Below, in pieces: positions 50,140-59,115 of a stretch of DNA of 64,000 nt. Source of the stretch: Plesiocystis pacifica SIR-1 (GTDB taxonomy: Bacteria > Myxococcota_A > Polyangia > Nannocystales > Nannocystaceae); contig NZ_ABCS01000013.1 in assembly GCF_000170895.1 (NCBI RefSeq), positions 84,351 through 148,350 of the forward strand. Reading direction: 5' to 3'. Both the position numbers and the translations under genes were made by a program. The notes under the pieces were generated by a model. The model saw only the letters and a program-made list of their open reading frames with translations. It was not told the DNA's origin and made no database searches. Positions within the stretch are counted from its first letter, which is position 1. Every line of letters starts with the position of its first letter.

Positions 50140-50155
50140 CGGACGGGCTCGAGGG

Positions 50156-50344
50156 TCAGGTCGCGCGCTTGAGCTGCCAGTAGGCCGCTTTGTCCGACGA
50201 GTTGATCGGCGGGAAGGTCCCGCCCTCGCTGAGGGTGATCATGCGCTCTTCTTGGCTGGGCTTCGGCGAGGTCGAGCCGTCCACGTAGCCGGCAAAGGCG
50301 TAGTGGCCGCTCGTCTCGCAGCGCTGTCCGGTCTTTTTGTTCAT
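50156..50344 (-). CDS. Small YjzC-like protein
   Basis: 62 residues from ATG 50344 (MNKKTGQRCETSGHYAFAGY). The pattern GQRCETSGHYAFAGYVDG, then EERMITLSEGGTFPPI and a final AAYWQL, resembles small YjzC-like proteins: a GxxxPxSGxYxFxG turn, an IxLxxGxxFPP motif and an aromatic C-terminus. One Cys only, so no zinc ribbon. Function unknown in the family. Monocistronic, between the OmpA-like and carotenoid genes. Confidence 0.65.
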   Translation of the reverse strand: MNKKTGQRCETSGHYAFAGYVDGSTSPKPSQEERMITLSEGGTFPPINSSDKAAYWQLKRAT

Positions 50345-50417
50345 GCCCAACGGTGCGCGCAGCCAGAGGGTGGATCGGCAGCGCAGCTTTGCGGCGACGT
50401 GATCGAGGTCTCGGTGT

Positions 50418-51998
50418 TCAGGCCAGGATGCCGCGCTTGGGCACGGACCACACCGGCTCTTCGCGCAGGCCCTCGGCCGACATCATCGCGTTGGCGGCCA
50501 TCAGCCCCGAGGTGTAGGCGGCCTCCATGAGCATGGCGGGGAAGGGCAGGTCGACCCAGTCGCCGGCGAGGAACAGGCGCGGGTGGTCGGTGCCGATCCC
50601 AGGTCGCTGGGCGTGGGTGCCGACGTGAAAAGCCGGGAAATCGCGGCGGACGTAGAGCTCGTCGTGGATCACCGGGGCGTCGGCGAGCTCGGGGAAGAGG
50701 TTGCGCAGCTCGACCAGGAAGCCCTCGCGGATGACCTCCTCGGTCTCGGCGTCGATGCGGCCCCCGCTCAGCTCCTCGGGCACGGCGTAGCAGTGCAGCT
50801 CGAGCACGCAGCCGCGCTTGCCGGCCTTGCGGCGCTCGGCGACCCACTCGGCCGCGCTGGACTCGACGCCCTCGACCCAGGAGATGGCGTCGAGGTAGCG
50901 GTCGCGCTCGGTGATCACGAAGGAGGGGACCTCGCCGCGATCGAAGTCGATGTCGAGCCACAATCGCCACACCGAGTAGCGCTGGCCCGGGAACAGGGCG
51001 TCGATCTTGGCGGCGGTCTCGGGGGCGGCGGCGGCGAGCTCGGGCGAGGCCGCGAAGATCGAGCGGGTGCCGACGACGTCGCTGGCGATGAGCAGGTAGT
51101 CGAAGGGCTCGTCGTCGACGGTGAAGCTTGCGCCCTCAGTGCTGGCGGAGTTGGCGGAGATAGCGCCAACCTCGGTCTCGAGCCGAATGTCGACGCCGTG
51201 ACGCTCGAGGTACTCCCGCAGCGGCGTCAGCAAGGTGGGCTCGAAGTCGTCGTCGAGGTGGTCGTAGAGCAGGCCGTTGTCGTTGCTCAAATAGTAGTAG
51301 TGGAAGCTCTTCATGAGCTCCGCCATCGACATCTTCTCGGCGTCGGAGAAGAAGGCCCGGGAGAAGGTGTTGAACACCAGGGCGAGGCTGTCGGGGAGCT
51401 CGGCCTGCTCGGCGAACTCGGCGAAGGACACCGAGTCCCACTCGGCGTAGGTCTTGTCGCGATCGTAGCGCAGCAGGGCCTCGAGCTTGGTCCGGGTCTT
51501 GCGGCCGGTGACCTCGCGGAAGGAGTAGAGGCCCAGGCGCCCGAGGCTGATCAGGTTGAGCAGGGGCGTCGCCGCGGCCCCGGCGAAGGAGTAGCGCTGG
51601 CCGTCGACGCCGAGGATCATGTAGTCGCCGACCTCGGTGAGGTTGCGATCGATGCCCAGCTGGCTCAGAAACTCGCTCAGGTTGTAGTAGTGGCGGAAGA
51701 AGGCGTGGAAGCCATGGTTCATGGCCTCTTCGCTGCCGTCGGGGAAGGTGGTCTTCCACGCGCCCAGCTTGCCGCCCAGGTAGTGGTTGCGCTCGAACAG
51801 CACCACCCCAAAGCCGCGCTCGGCGAGCTTGGCCGCGGCCCCGAGGCCGGCCAGGCCGGCGCCGATGACCGCCACGCGCTTGGGGCTCTCGAGGGCCGCC
51901 GGCAGCTCGGGATCGGGGCTGTTGACGGGGTGCCGGTAGCCGCCAAAGCGCCGCTCGATCCACCGCGCGACGAGACCCTTGCGCGCCTCACTCGCCAC
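50418..51998 (-). CDS. FAD-dependent carotenoid desaturase, CrtU-like
   Basis: 526 residues from GTG 51998. N-terminal FAD-binding motif VAVIGAGLAGLGAAAKLAER and ERNHYLGGKLGAWKTTFPDG. The block MNHGFHAFFRHYYNLSEFL is characteristic of the CrtU/CruE-type carotenoid ring desaturase/methyltransferase group within the phytoene-desaturase superfamily. The C-terminal FAD motif is LFLAGDWVDLPFPAMLMEAA. Length fits CrtU (~520). CrtU makes aromatic end groups on carotenes; whether this enzyme does that or another desaturation cannot be told from sequence alone. No other crt gene is adjacent. Confidence 0.83.
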   Translation of the reverse strand: MASEARKGLVARWIERRFGGYRHPVNSPDPELPAALESPKRVAVIGAGLAGLGAAAKLAERGFGVVLFERNHYLGGKLGAWKTTFPDGSEEAMNHGFHAFFRHYYNLSEFLSQLGIDRNLTEVGDYMILGVDGQRYSFAGAAATPLLNLISLGRLGLYSFREVTGRKTRTKLEALLRYDRDKTYAEWDSVSFAEFAEQAELPDSLALVFNTFSRAFFSDAEKMSMAELMKSFHYYYLSNDNGLLYDHLDDDFEPTLLTPLREYLERHGVDIRLETEVGAISANSASTEGASFTVDDEPFDYLLIASDVVGTRSIFAASPELAAAAPETAAKIDALFPGQRYSVWRLWLDIDFDRGEVPSFVITERDRYLDAISWVEGVESSAAEWVAERRKAGKRGCVLELHCYAVPEELSGGRIDAETEEVIREGFLVELRNLFPELADAPVIHDELYVRRDFPAFHVGTHAQRPGIGTDHPRLFLAGDWVDLPFPAMLMEAAYTSGLMAANAMMSAEGLREEPVWSVPKRGILA

Positions 51999-52116
51999 GC
52001 GCAGCCTCCAGCTCGGTGACGGCGCGGTGAAGCTCGCGGGGGCCAGCCCCGGTCAGGGTGCCCGGAGGCCGCGAAGGGCCGGCGAACGGGGTCTGGTGAT
52101 GGTCGGGGCGAGCCAT
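51988..52116 (-). CDS. Very small ORF overlapping the CrtU-like start, doubtful
   Basis: 42 residues from ATG 52116 ending ELHRAVTELEAARGE, with its stop inside the first codons of the CrtU-like gene (11-base overlap). The overlap would allow coupling, but composition is that of the GC-rich background and no family is recognised. The rest of 52000-52418 shows no gene and only the expected promoter space of the divergent GNAT gene. Confidence 0.2.
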   Translation of the reverse strand: MARPDHHQTPFAGPSRPPGTLTGAGPRELHRAVTELEAARGE

Positions 52117-52418
52117 GGCTTGTCCCGGCCTTATCACGACACACGCGCCGGGTCGAACGACTCGGCCGTGGCTGCGTGGGTTTCGGGGGCTGCGGGTCCT
52201 CAGCGACCGCATACGCAGGTTCGCCATGCGCGAGCTCGAGCCCCGCCACGATTCGAGGTCGCGCCCGAGACGAGACAGCTCGGTGACGGGAGCGGGCTCG
52301 TGGCGCGCGAGCGTTGTCGCAATCTCTTCACGCGAGCGTGATCGAGGGGTGCTCCGTCCCCGTCACATTCGCCGCGAGTTCGGAACCCCCACGGGGAATC
52401 ATTGAGGAGCGTCGAGTC

Positions 52419-53006
52419 GTGCCTGATTACACCGTCAAGAACCTCGAGCCTGCGGACTTCGACGACCTGATGTACCTCGAGGAAGAGGTCTTCGGCGCCG
52501 AGGGAGAGACCACCTTGGGCCCCTACTACGTGCGCCTGTGCTGCGACTTCTTCGGCCGCCACTGTTTCTTGGCCCTCGCCGACGGCCGCCCCGTGGGCTA
52601 CCTGCTCAGCTTCGTGCGCGAGCGCGAGGCCTACTGCACCACCTTGGCCGTGGTCCCCGAGTTCCAGGGCACGCGCTGCGTCCACCTGCTGCTGCGCGCC
52701 TTCGTCAGCGCCATCGCCGACGAGGTCGACTCGTGCTGGTTCACGGTCAAGGAGGACAACAAGGCCGCCCGTGCCCTGCACGCTTCGCTGGGGGCGACGG
52801 AGATGGGCGTGCGCCGGGGTTTTTACGGCCCGGAGGACGAGCGCATCGTGTCGAAGATCGACGCCGCGGCCTTCGACAAGCTCCGCGCTCGCTACGAGCG
52901 GCTCGGCCTGATCAAGCCAAAGCCCAAGGCCAAGCCCGTTTCGGTGATCTCGCCGGCGATCCTCCCCGCGCCCTCGGGCCTGGGCGTGGTCGAGGCGAGC
53001 GCCTGA
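52419..53006 (+). CDS. GNAT-family N-acetyltransferase
   Basis: 195 residues from GTG 52419, with GAGGAG about 8 bases upstream. GNAT features: [53 protein letters not shown] (the acetyl-CoA loop is QGTRCVH, a variant of QxxGxG/A), [21 protein letters not shown] basic, Pro-rich tail follows. The substrate is unknown. First of four closely spaced plus-strand genes. Confidence 0.83.
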   Translation: MPDYTVKNLEPADFDDLMYLEEEVFGAEGETTLGPYYVRLCCDFFGRHCFLALADGRPVGYLLSFVREREAYCTTLAVVPEFQGTRCVHLLLRAFVSAIADEVDSCWFTVKEDNKAARALHASLGATEMGVRRGFYGPEDERIVSKIDAAAFDKLRARYERLGLIKPKPKAKPVSVISPAILPAPSGLGVVEASA

Positions 53007-53043
53007 GGCTGCCTCCTTCGACCTGCCTCGGGCGGTAGCGGTC

Positions 53044-53856
53044 ATGAACGCGCGCGTACCTTCCATCGAGCTCGAGCCTGCGCCGCTGGGGCTGCTGCCG
53101 AAGCTGGCGGCAGGGCCCGCGGCGTTGCTGCGTTCGGGCCGTCGCATGCGGCGGACCTCCGTGTTCCTGGCCCAGGCCTCGGCGCACATCCGCCGCGAGC
53201 TGCTGCCGCTCCCGGACACGGCCGCGAACACCCGCAGGCGCCAGGGCTACATGCACTTCATGGCTGGCAACCTGTGCGCGCTCTCGGGCTTCGAGGTCCG
53301 CGTGCGCGGGCCGGTGCCCAGCGCCGAGGCGTCCTGCGTGCTGATGTGCAACCACATCAGCTGGCAAGACCCGCTGCTGATCGCCGACGTGCTCCCGACC
53401 GTCGCGATCGCCAAGCGCGAGGTCGGCCGCTGGCCGGTGGTCGGCGACATCGCCAGCGGCCTGGGCATGCTCTTGGTCGAGCGCGGCTGCGCCCACAGCG
53501 GGGCGAAGGTCCTGCTCCGCGCCCGCCGGACCCTGCTCGACGGTGGCTCGGTGCTGACCTTCCCCGAGGGCACCACGAGCTACGGCGAGAGCATCCTGCC
53601 CTTCCACCGCGGCATGTTTGGGTTGGCCCAGCGCCTCGACATCCCGGTCACGCCCATCGCCCTGCGCTACTTCCACGCCAACGCCGGCTGGGTCGGGGAC
53701 GCGAACTTCCTGCCCCACTACCTCGAGACCGTGGGTCGCCCGCGGACCGTGGCCGAGCTGCACTTCGGCGCGCCCATGGGAGCCCGCGCCGGCGAGCGAG
53801 CCGAGGACTTCGCCGCCCGCGTGCGCGAGGCCATGCTCGCCCTCTACCGCTCTTGA
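53044..53856 (+). CDS. 1-acyl-sn-glycerol-3-phosphate acyltransferase (PlsC family)
   Basis: 270 residues from ATG 53044. Acyltransferase motifs: NHISWQD (HX4D catalytic pair), GMLLVERGCAHSG, and FPEGTTSYGESILPFHRGMF for phosphate binding. A membrane-associated segment precedes the first motif. Makes phosphatidic acid or acylates a related lipid, e.g. ornithine lipid (OlsA-like). Starts 37 bases after the GNAT gene; a GNAT plus PlsC-like pair is the arrangement of OlsB/OlsA, so ornithine-lipid synthesis is one possibility, unproven. Confidence 0.88.
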   Translation: MNARVPSIELEPAPLGLLPKLAAGPAALLRSGRRMRRTSVFLAQASAHIRRELLPLPDTAANTRRRQGYMHFMAGNLCALSGFEVRVRGPVPSAEASCVLMCNHISWQDPLLIADVLPTVAIAKREVGRWPVVGDIASGLGMLLVERGCAHSGAKVLLRARRTLLDGGSVLTFPEGTTSYGESILPFHRGMFGLAQRLDIPVTPIALRYFHANAGWVGDANFLPHYLETVGRPRTVAELHFGAPMGARAGERAEDFAARVREAMLALYRS

Positions 53857-53871
53857 GCTCCGAGATCGTCG

Positions 53872-54915
53872 ATGACCACCCCCGCGCGCCCCCAGTCCGC
53901 CCAGGAGTACCTGGCCCACGGCCAGACCCCCTTCTTCCGCCTCCCCTGCGCCCCCCAGACTCAGATCGGTGACCCCGGCCGCTTCGCCGGAGCCAAGGCC
54001 GTGCTTTTGGGGGTGCCCTACGACAGCGGGACGACCTACCTGCCCGGGGCTCGGGTGGCCCCCTACCACGTGCGCCGGGTCAGCGCGCTGGTGTCCTCGA
54101 CCCACCCCAAGCACCGCGTCGACGTGTTCGAGCACGCGCCGGCCCTCGACGGCGGCAACGTGCCGGTGACGCCCTTCGCCCCCGAGCTCATGCGCCAGGC
54201 GGTGCAGGCCGAGGTCATGGCGGTGCTCGGCGCGGGCGCGGTGCCCTTCGTCGTGGGCGGTGACCACTCGATCACGACCCCGATCATGCGGGCCATCCAC
54301 GCCGTGCACGGGCCGGTGTGCGTCGTCCACGTCGACGCCCACTACGACACCAGCGACGCCGGCGTCTGGGGCGAGGAATTCCACCACGGGACCCCGATTC
54401 GACACGCCATCGAGGATGGCCACGTGCAAAAGGGCGGGCTGTTCCAGGTTGGCCTGCGCGGCGGCTGGAAGGACGGCGACGAGGCGGCGCTGAGCCTGGG
54501 TCACGAGGCGATGTTGTTTCCAGCCTCGGTGTTCGAGGAGCGCAGCGCCGTCGAGATCGCCGAGACGATCAAAACGGCGATTGGCGATCGTCCCGTGTAC
54601 TTTTCGATCGACGTCGACGGCGTCGATCCCAGCCACGCTCCAGGTACGGGCACGCCCGTGCCCGGTGGGCTGAGCAGTCGCGAACTTCTTTGCTTGCTCG
54701 ACAACCTCTCAGGGGTGAAGATCGTGGGGATGGATCTGGTCGAGGTCTCGCCCCCGCACGACCACGCCGACCTCACCAGTATGCTCGCCGCCCACGCGCT
54801 GTTCTCCGGGCTCGGACTGTTGGCTGTACACGCCAAGGAGAACGCGTCTTCTTCCTCTCCCGTGGAAGCGAGCGACAACGAGTTCACGCGGCCGTCCGAG
54901 GACGGCGATCGTTGA
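53872..54915 (+). CDS. Agmatinase/arginase-family ureohydrolase
   Basis: 347 residues from ATG 53872. Binuclear manganese motifs are intact: VVGGDHSITTPIM, VHVDAHYDTSDAG, and SIDVDGVDPSHAPGTGTPVP. GVPYDSGTTYLPGAR near the N-terminus is typical of agmatinase-type members. Hydrolyses a guanidino compound to urea and an amine; agmatine, arginine and guanidinobutyrate cannot be told apart here. A short acidic tail follows KENA. 15 bases after plsC. Confidence 0.9.
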   Translation: MTTPARPQSAQEYLAHGQTPFFRLPCAPQTQIGDPGRFAGAKAVLLGVPYDSGTTYLPGARVAPYHVRRVSALVSSTHPKHRVDVFEHAPALDGGNVPVTPFAPELMRQAVQAEVMAVLGAGAVPFVVGGDHSITTPIMRAIHAVHGPVCVVHVDAHYDTSDAGVWGEEFHHGTPIRHAIEDGHVQKGGLFQVGLRGGWKDGDEAALSLGHEAMLFPASVFEERSAVEIAETIKTAIGDRPVYFSIDVDGVDPSHAPGTGTPVPGGLSSRELLCLLDNLSGVKIVGMDLVEVSPPHDHADLTSMLAAHALFSGLGLLAVHAKENASSSSPVEASDNEFTRPSEDGDR

Positions 54916-54981
54916 CACGTTGAACGAGGAAGCCCTGTTTGAACCGCGCGCGTCTGACCCAACCCCTCCGACTTCACCCCC

Positions 54982-56094
54982 ATGGGAGCCTTCGCCGAGG
55001 CTGTCCGCGAGCTCCCGGAGCTCGCCGACCTCAACGAGGTCCTGGCTCTGTTCGGGGACCGGGCCGAAACCCACGTCCTCGCTACCGTGCGTCACAGCGG
55101 CATCGAGTTCCCGATAGTCGGGGTCGTCGTTGGAGCTACGCGTCCTGACGCACCCACCCTCGCCCTCGTCGGCGGCGTCCACGGTCTCGAGCGCATCGGG
55201 ACCCGGGTCGTGCTCGCCGGCATGCGGACCATCGCCCAGTTCCTGAGCTGGGACCGCATCCTCAACGCAGCCCTCGACGATCTGCGCCTGGTCTTCCTTC
55301 CCCTGGTCAACCCCGTGGGGCTGTGGCTGCGGCGGCGCAGCAACGGCAACGGCGTCGACCTGATGCGCAACGCCCCGCCGCACCCCGACGCCTCGGGCAC
55401 GCCGCTGGTCGGCGGCCATCGCCTGAGCCCGCGCTTGCCCTACTACCAGGGCGTGCCGGGGCAGATGGAGATCGAGGCGCAGGCGCTGTGCGAGTTCATC
55501 CGCGAGTGGGTGTTCCCGGCGCGGGCGTCCATCGCCCTCGACGTGCACTCGGGCTTCGGGACCGTCGATCGCTTGTGGTTCCCCTACGCCTATACCCGCC
55601 GCCCCTTCCCCTCGCTGGCCGAGGCCTACGCCCTCGAGCGCCTGCTCGACGACACCCTGCCCAACCACGTCTACGTGATGGAGCCGGTGTCGCGGAACTA
55701 CACCGTGCAGGGCGACCTGTGGGACCACCTCTACGACGAGCACGGCGGCGGGCGGCTGTGGGATCGGCCCACGGAGCTCGAACGCTCGGCGCGGGCGAGC
55801 CAGGCCCACAGCGTGCCCCGGGTCCCCGCCTACCCCGGGCCCTTCATGCCCCTGACCCTCGAGCTCGGCTCGTGGCTGTGGGTCAAGAAGAACCCGCGCC
55901 AGCTCTTCGACGTGCTCGGCGGCTTCAACCCGATCCGCCCCCACCGCCTGCGCCGGACCTTGCGGCGGCACCTGCCGCTCATCGAATTCCTCATGCGCGC
56001 GGTGGCTGGCTCGCCGACCTGGACGGGCTTCGACGCGCGGGAGCGCCAGCGCCTCGAGTCCGAGGCCTTTCGGCTGTGGTTCACCCGGGGCTAG
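54982..56094 (+). CDS. M14-family zinc carboxypeptidase-like protein
   Basis: 370 residues from ATG 54982. Zinc ligands HxxE in LVGGVHGLERIGTR and His in ALDVHSGFGTVD, with NPVGLWLRRRSNGNGVDLMR between them, fit the AstE/aspartoacylase-like or Mpl-type M14 group. The catalytic Glu may be in LTLELGSWLW. No signal peptide. Substrates could be N-acyl amino acids or murein peptides. Fourth gene of the run, 66 bases after the ureohydrolase. Confidence 0.85.
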   Translation: MGAFAEAVRELPELADLNEVLALFGDRAETHVLATVRHSGIEFPIVGVVVGATRPDAPTLALVGGVHGLERIGTRVVLAGMRTIAQFLSWDRILNAALDDLRLVFLPLVNPVGLWLRRRSNGNGVDLMRNAPPHPDASGTPLVGGHRLSPRLPYYQGVPGQMEIEAQALCEFIREWVFPARASIALDVHSGFGTVDRLWFPYAYTRRPFPSLAEAYALERLLDDTLPNHVYVMEPVSRNYTVQGDLWDHLYDEHGGGRLWDRPTELERSARASQAHSVPRVPAYPGPFMPLTLELGSWLWVKKNPRQLFDVLGGFNPIRPHRLRRTLRRHLPLIEFLMRAVAGSPTWTGFDARERQRLESEAFRLWFTRG

Positions 56095-56363
56095 GGCGCC
56101 GCCGGTGAATACCGAGCAGGTCGCCGCCAGGCCGTCGGTCCACGGCACGAACTCGGACTCGTAGCCCGTCCCGATGGTTGCGAAGCGTCCGCAAGTCGAG
56201 GCGGATGCGCGCGCGGGCGCTCGTCGGCGGCAGACATCATCCGCGCGATGGGTGGCATGGGCGAGGTGGCGCAGCTCACCGCGAGGAGCCCAGCGTACGC
56301 CAGCGCGCAGCGGAGACCGGCGCGGCGTTGGCTTTGGTGGGTTGAGGGCGGGGTCACTCCCAT
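56095..56363 (-). pseudogene. Frameshifted, truncated lipoprotein remnant
   Basis: From ATG 56363 one frame gives a signal peptide with lipobox LLAVSCATS (~residue 30). The neighbouring frame continues with FATIGTGYESEFVPWTDGLA and AATCSVFTGG, which looks like the opening of secreted myxobacterial proteins. The open frame then runs into the opposite M14 gene without further similarity. It is probably the 5' stump of a decayed gene. The remaining bases to 56470 show nothing else. Confidence 0.3.
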
Positions 56364-56470
56364 GCGGGGGATCAACCGGGGCCAGCTTCGCAGCTTCGGG
56401 GTGCGTTCTCTGCACGCTCTGTCTTTCGAGCTGGGTACGGGTCGTGCCGCGTCGTGTATGGTTTCCCCGC

Positions 56471-57283
56471 ATGACCGTCTCCATGCGCGCGGGGCCCCGC
56501 TTCATCCTGGTGCGTGGTCTCGCCCGGGAGGCCGCGCACTGGCACGACTTCGACGAAGGCCTGCGCACGCGCTTCCCCGGCGCACGCGTCGAGCGTGTCG
56601 ACTTGCCCGGCAACGGCGAGCGCTGGCGGGAGCGCAGCCCGCTGACCACGCGGGAGTCGGCGGCCTACCTGCGCGAGCAGGTCTGGGCGGCGAGCGAGCA
56701 GCCCGTGGTCCTGATCGCGATCTCCCTGGGCGCGATGGTCTGCCTCGAGTGGCTGCGCAGCTGGCCGAGCGACGCGATCCTCGGGCTCGCCGCGATCAAT
56801 ACCAGCGCCGGGGGCCTGTGCCCGCCGTGGCAGCGCATGCGCCCCCGGGCGATGGTCGAGACCCTGCGCAGCATCGGCGCGCGCGACCCGGTCGCGCGCG
56901 AGCGGGCGATCCTCGAGCTGACGACCACGGGCCACGGAGCCGACCGCGAGCTCGCCGAGCAGCACGCCGAGTTCCACCGCCTGCGACCGATCCGCCGGGC
57001 CAACGTCTTGCGCCAGGCCGTGTCCGCCGCGCGCTTTCGGGTGAAGGTCAAGCCCCTCGCGGCGCCCGTGCTGGTGCTCAACTCGGCGGCCGATCAGATG
57101 GTCGATCCGAGCTGCTCGCGGGCGCTGACCGTGGCTTTGGGGGCCGACCTCGCCGTGCACCCCAGCGGCGGTCATGACCTCACCCTCGACGACCCCAAGT
57201 GGTGCGCCGAGGCCATCCACCGCTGGCTCGTCGAGGGGCGGCGCATCGACTGCGCCGCCGGCACGGGTCTCGCGGCGGAGTAA
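56471..57283 (+). CDS. Alpha/beta-hydrolase
   Basis: 270 residues from ATG 56471. FILVRGLAREAAHWHDF has the HG-type oxyanion region as RGL; VDLPGNGERWRERSPLTT follows. The nucleophile elbow is AISLGAMVCLEWL (Ser in ISLGA), the acid is in LVLNSAADQMVDPSCS and the His in PSGGHDLTLDD. No signal peptide. Substrate unknown; the family includes esterases and thioesterases. Confidence 0.84.
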   Translation: MTVSMRAGPRFILVRGLAREAAHWHDFDEGLRTRFPGARVERVDLPGNGERWRERSPLTTRESAAYLREQVWAASEQPVVLIAISLGAMVCLEWLRSWPSDAILGLAAINTSAGGLCPPWQRMRPRAMVETLRSIGARDPVARERAILELTTTGHGADRELAEQHAEFHRLRPIRRANVLRQAVSAARFRVKVKPLAAPVLVLNSAADQMVDPSCSRALTVALGADLAVHPSGGHDLTLDDPKWCAEAIHRWLVEGRRIDCAAGTGLAAE

Positions 57284-57396
57284 TTCCTGCCCTCTACTTG
57301 GTTTTTGGCTCGGCGCGGGACCTTGACGCTGGCTCGTCTCGCTGTTGTAACTGGAATTGCATTGCGAGCGGCCCACGGGCCACAGAGAGTGCGCCC

Positions 57397-58956
57397 ATGA
57401 GCTTCGGACGTCGCAAATTCTTGATCAGCGGTGGCGCGACCACCCTCGCCCTGTCCCTCGCAACCCTCTCGAGCCAGCGCAAAGCTGCGGCTCGCGGACG
57501 TTGGGGGGCGCTGATCGAGGATCCCGACGGCATCCTCGACCTGCCCGAGGGCTTCTCCTATTCGATCCTCGAGACCGAGGGCGACCCCATGGACGACGGC
57601 TACGTCGTGCCCGAGCGTCCCGACGGCATGGCGTGCTTCGAGGGCCCGGACGACACGATCATTCTCATGCGCAACCATGAGAACGGGATCAGCGGCGGCC
57701 CCTACACCGGGGACCAGACCCCGCCGCCCGAGGCCTACGATCCCGGCGGCGAGGGGGGCGTGACCCGGGTGGTCATGGACGCCAACACCTTCGAGCGCAT
57801 CTCCTCCAACCTCGTGCTGGTCGGCTCGATCCGCAACTGCGCCGGCGGCCCCAGCCCCTGGGGGTGGCTGTCGTGCGAGGAGACCGTCGAGATCAACGAG
57901 GGCATCCGCCACGGCTACACCTTCGTGTGCCCGATCGACGCCGAGACCGTCCAGGCTCCGCAGATCGTCGAGGGCTACGGCCGCTACAACCACGAAGCCG
58001 TCGCCATCGATCCGTCCAACAACTACGCCTACCTCACCGAGGACCGCGCCGACTCGGCGCTCTACCGCTTCGTCCCCGACGCCATGGCCGAGCCCTTCGT
58101 CGGCACGCTCCAGGCCCTCAAGGTCGTGGGCCAAGACGAGTTCCAGACCTCGGGCATGAGCGTCGGCGACGTCCTCGACATCGAGTGGGTCGACATCGAC
58201 GAGCCCGACCCCGACGAGGACACCGTGCGCGACGAGGCCCACGGCAAGGGCGCGGCCTACATCGTCCGCGGCGAGGGCATCTGGTTCTTCGAGGGTCAGG
58301 TCTACATCGCCTCGACCAGCGGCGGGCCCATCTTTGGCGGCCAGATCTTCCGGCTCATCGACGGTGACAGCCCGACCCTCGAGCTGGTCGTGCAGTCCGA
58401 GGACTTCAACGTCCTCGACGGCCCCGACAACATCACCGTCGCGCCCTGGGGCGAGCTGTTCATCGCCGAGGACGGCGACGGCGAGCAGTACATCCGCTGG
58501 GTCACCGAGCAGGGCGAGGTCTGCGACTTCGCGCGCAACGCCCTCAGCGACAGCGAGTTCGCCGGCGTGTGCTTCTCGCCCGACGGCCGGGCGCTGTTCG
58601 TCAACATCCAAGAGCAGGGCCTGACCCTCGTGGTCACGGGGCCCTTCGGCGAGGGGGGCAGCGGCGAGGAGGACACCGGCGACGAGACGGCCGACGGCGG
58701 CATGACCGAGGACGAGGGCACGAGCGGCGACGAGTCGGGCACCGACGGCGGCGATGGTAGCGAGGACGAGATCGGCGACGACACCACCGGCGACGGCACC
58801 GGGGACGCGGGCGCCGACGACTCGAGCTCCGACGAGGGCTGCGGCTGCGCTGCGGACGAGACGAGCAACCAAGGGATGATGGCCGCGGCGGCCGTGTTCG
58901 GGGCGGTGGCCGTGAAGACGGCGCTCACCGACGAGAGCGAAGAGCCCGAGGCTTGA
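57397..58956 (+). CDS. PhoX-like (DUF839) secreted phosphatase-like protein
   Basis: 519 residues from ATG 57397. Twin-arginine signal GRRKFLISGGATTLALSLA suggests Tat export of a cofactor-loaded protein. The body has PhoX-type beta-propeller blocks: LPEGFSYSILETEG, MRNHENG, NCAGGPSPWGWLSCEETVE, YGRYNHEAVAIDP, YLTEDRADSALYRFVPD, GPDNITVAPWGELFIAEDG, FAGVCFSPDGRALFVNIQ. The HE and EE residues match iron/calcium ligands of PhoX. After ~60 residues of Gly/Asp/Ser/Thr low complexity it ends in GCGCAADE and a hydrophobic stretch, a degenerate MYXO-CTERM-like sorting tail without the usual Arg cluster. Confidence 0.87.
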   Translation: MSFGRRKFLISGGATTLALSLATLSSQRKAAARGRWGALIEDPDGILDLPEGFSYSILETEGDPMDDGYVVPERPDGMACFEGPDDTIILMRNHENGISGGPYTGDQTPPPEAYDPGGEGGVTRVVMDANTFERISSNLVLVGSIRNCAGGPSPWGWLSCEETVEINEGIRHGYTFVCPIDAETVQAPQIVEGYGRYNHEAVAIDPSNNYAYLTEDRADSALYRFVPDAMAEPFVGTLQALKVVGQDEFQTSGMSVGDVLDIEWVDIDEPDPDEDTVRDEAHGKGAAYIVRGEGIWFFEGQVYIASTSGGPIFGGQIFRLIDGDSPTLELVVQSEDFNVLDGPDNITVAPWGELFIAEDGDGEQYIRWVTEQGEVCDFARNALSDSEFAGVCFSPDGRALFVNIQEQGLTLVVTGPFGEGGSGEEDTGDETADGGMTEDEGTSGDESGTDGGDGSEDEIGDDTTGDGTGDAGADDSSSDEGCGCAADETSNQGMMAAAAVFGAVAVKTALTDESEEPEA

Positions 58957-59115
58957 GCCGAGCCCCGGAGCCGGGGCCGGAGCTGGAGCCGGAGGTCCGG
59001 GTCGCGTGACCCGGGCCTCGTTTGCGTCAGGTCGACGACCCCGCAAACGCCTCGCGCACGCCGAGAAGAGGCTTTCGACTCGACGGAGCCCTGGACCGGT
59101 CGCACACTCAGGGCC

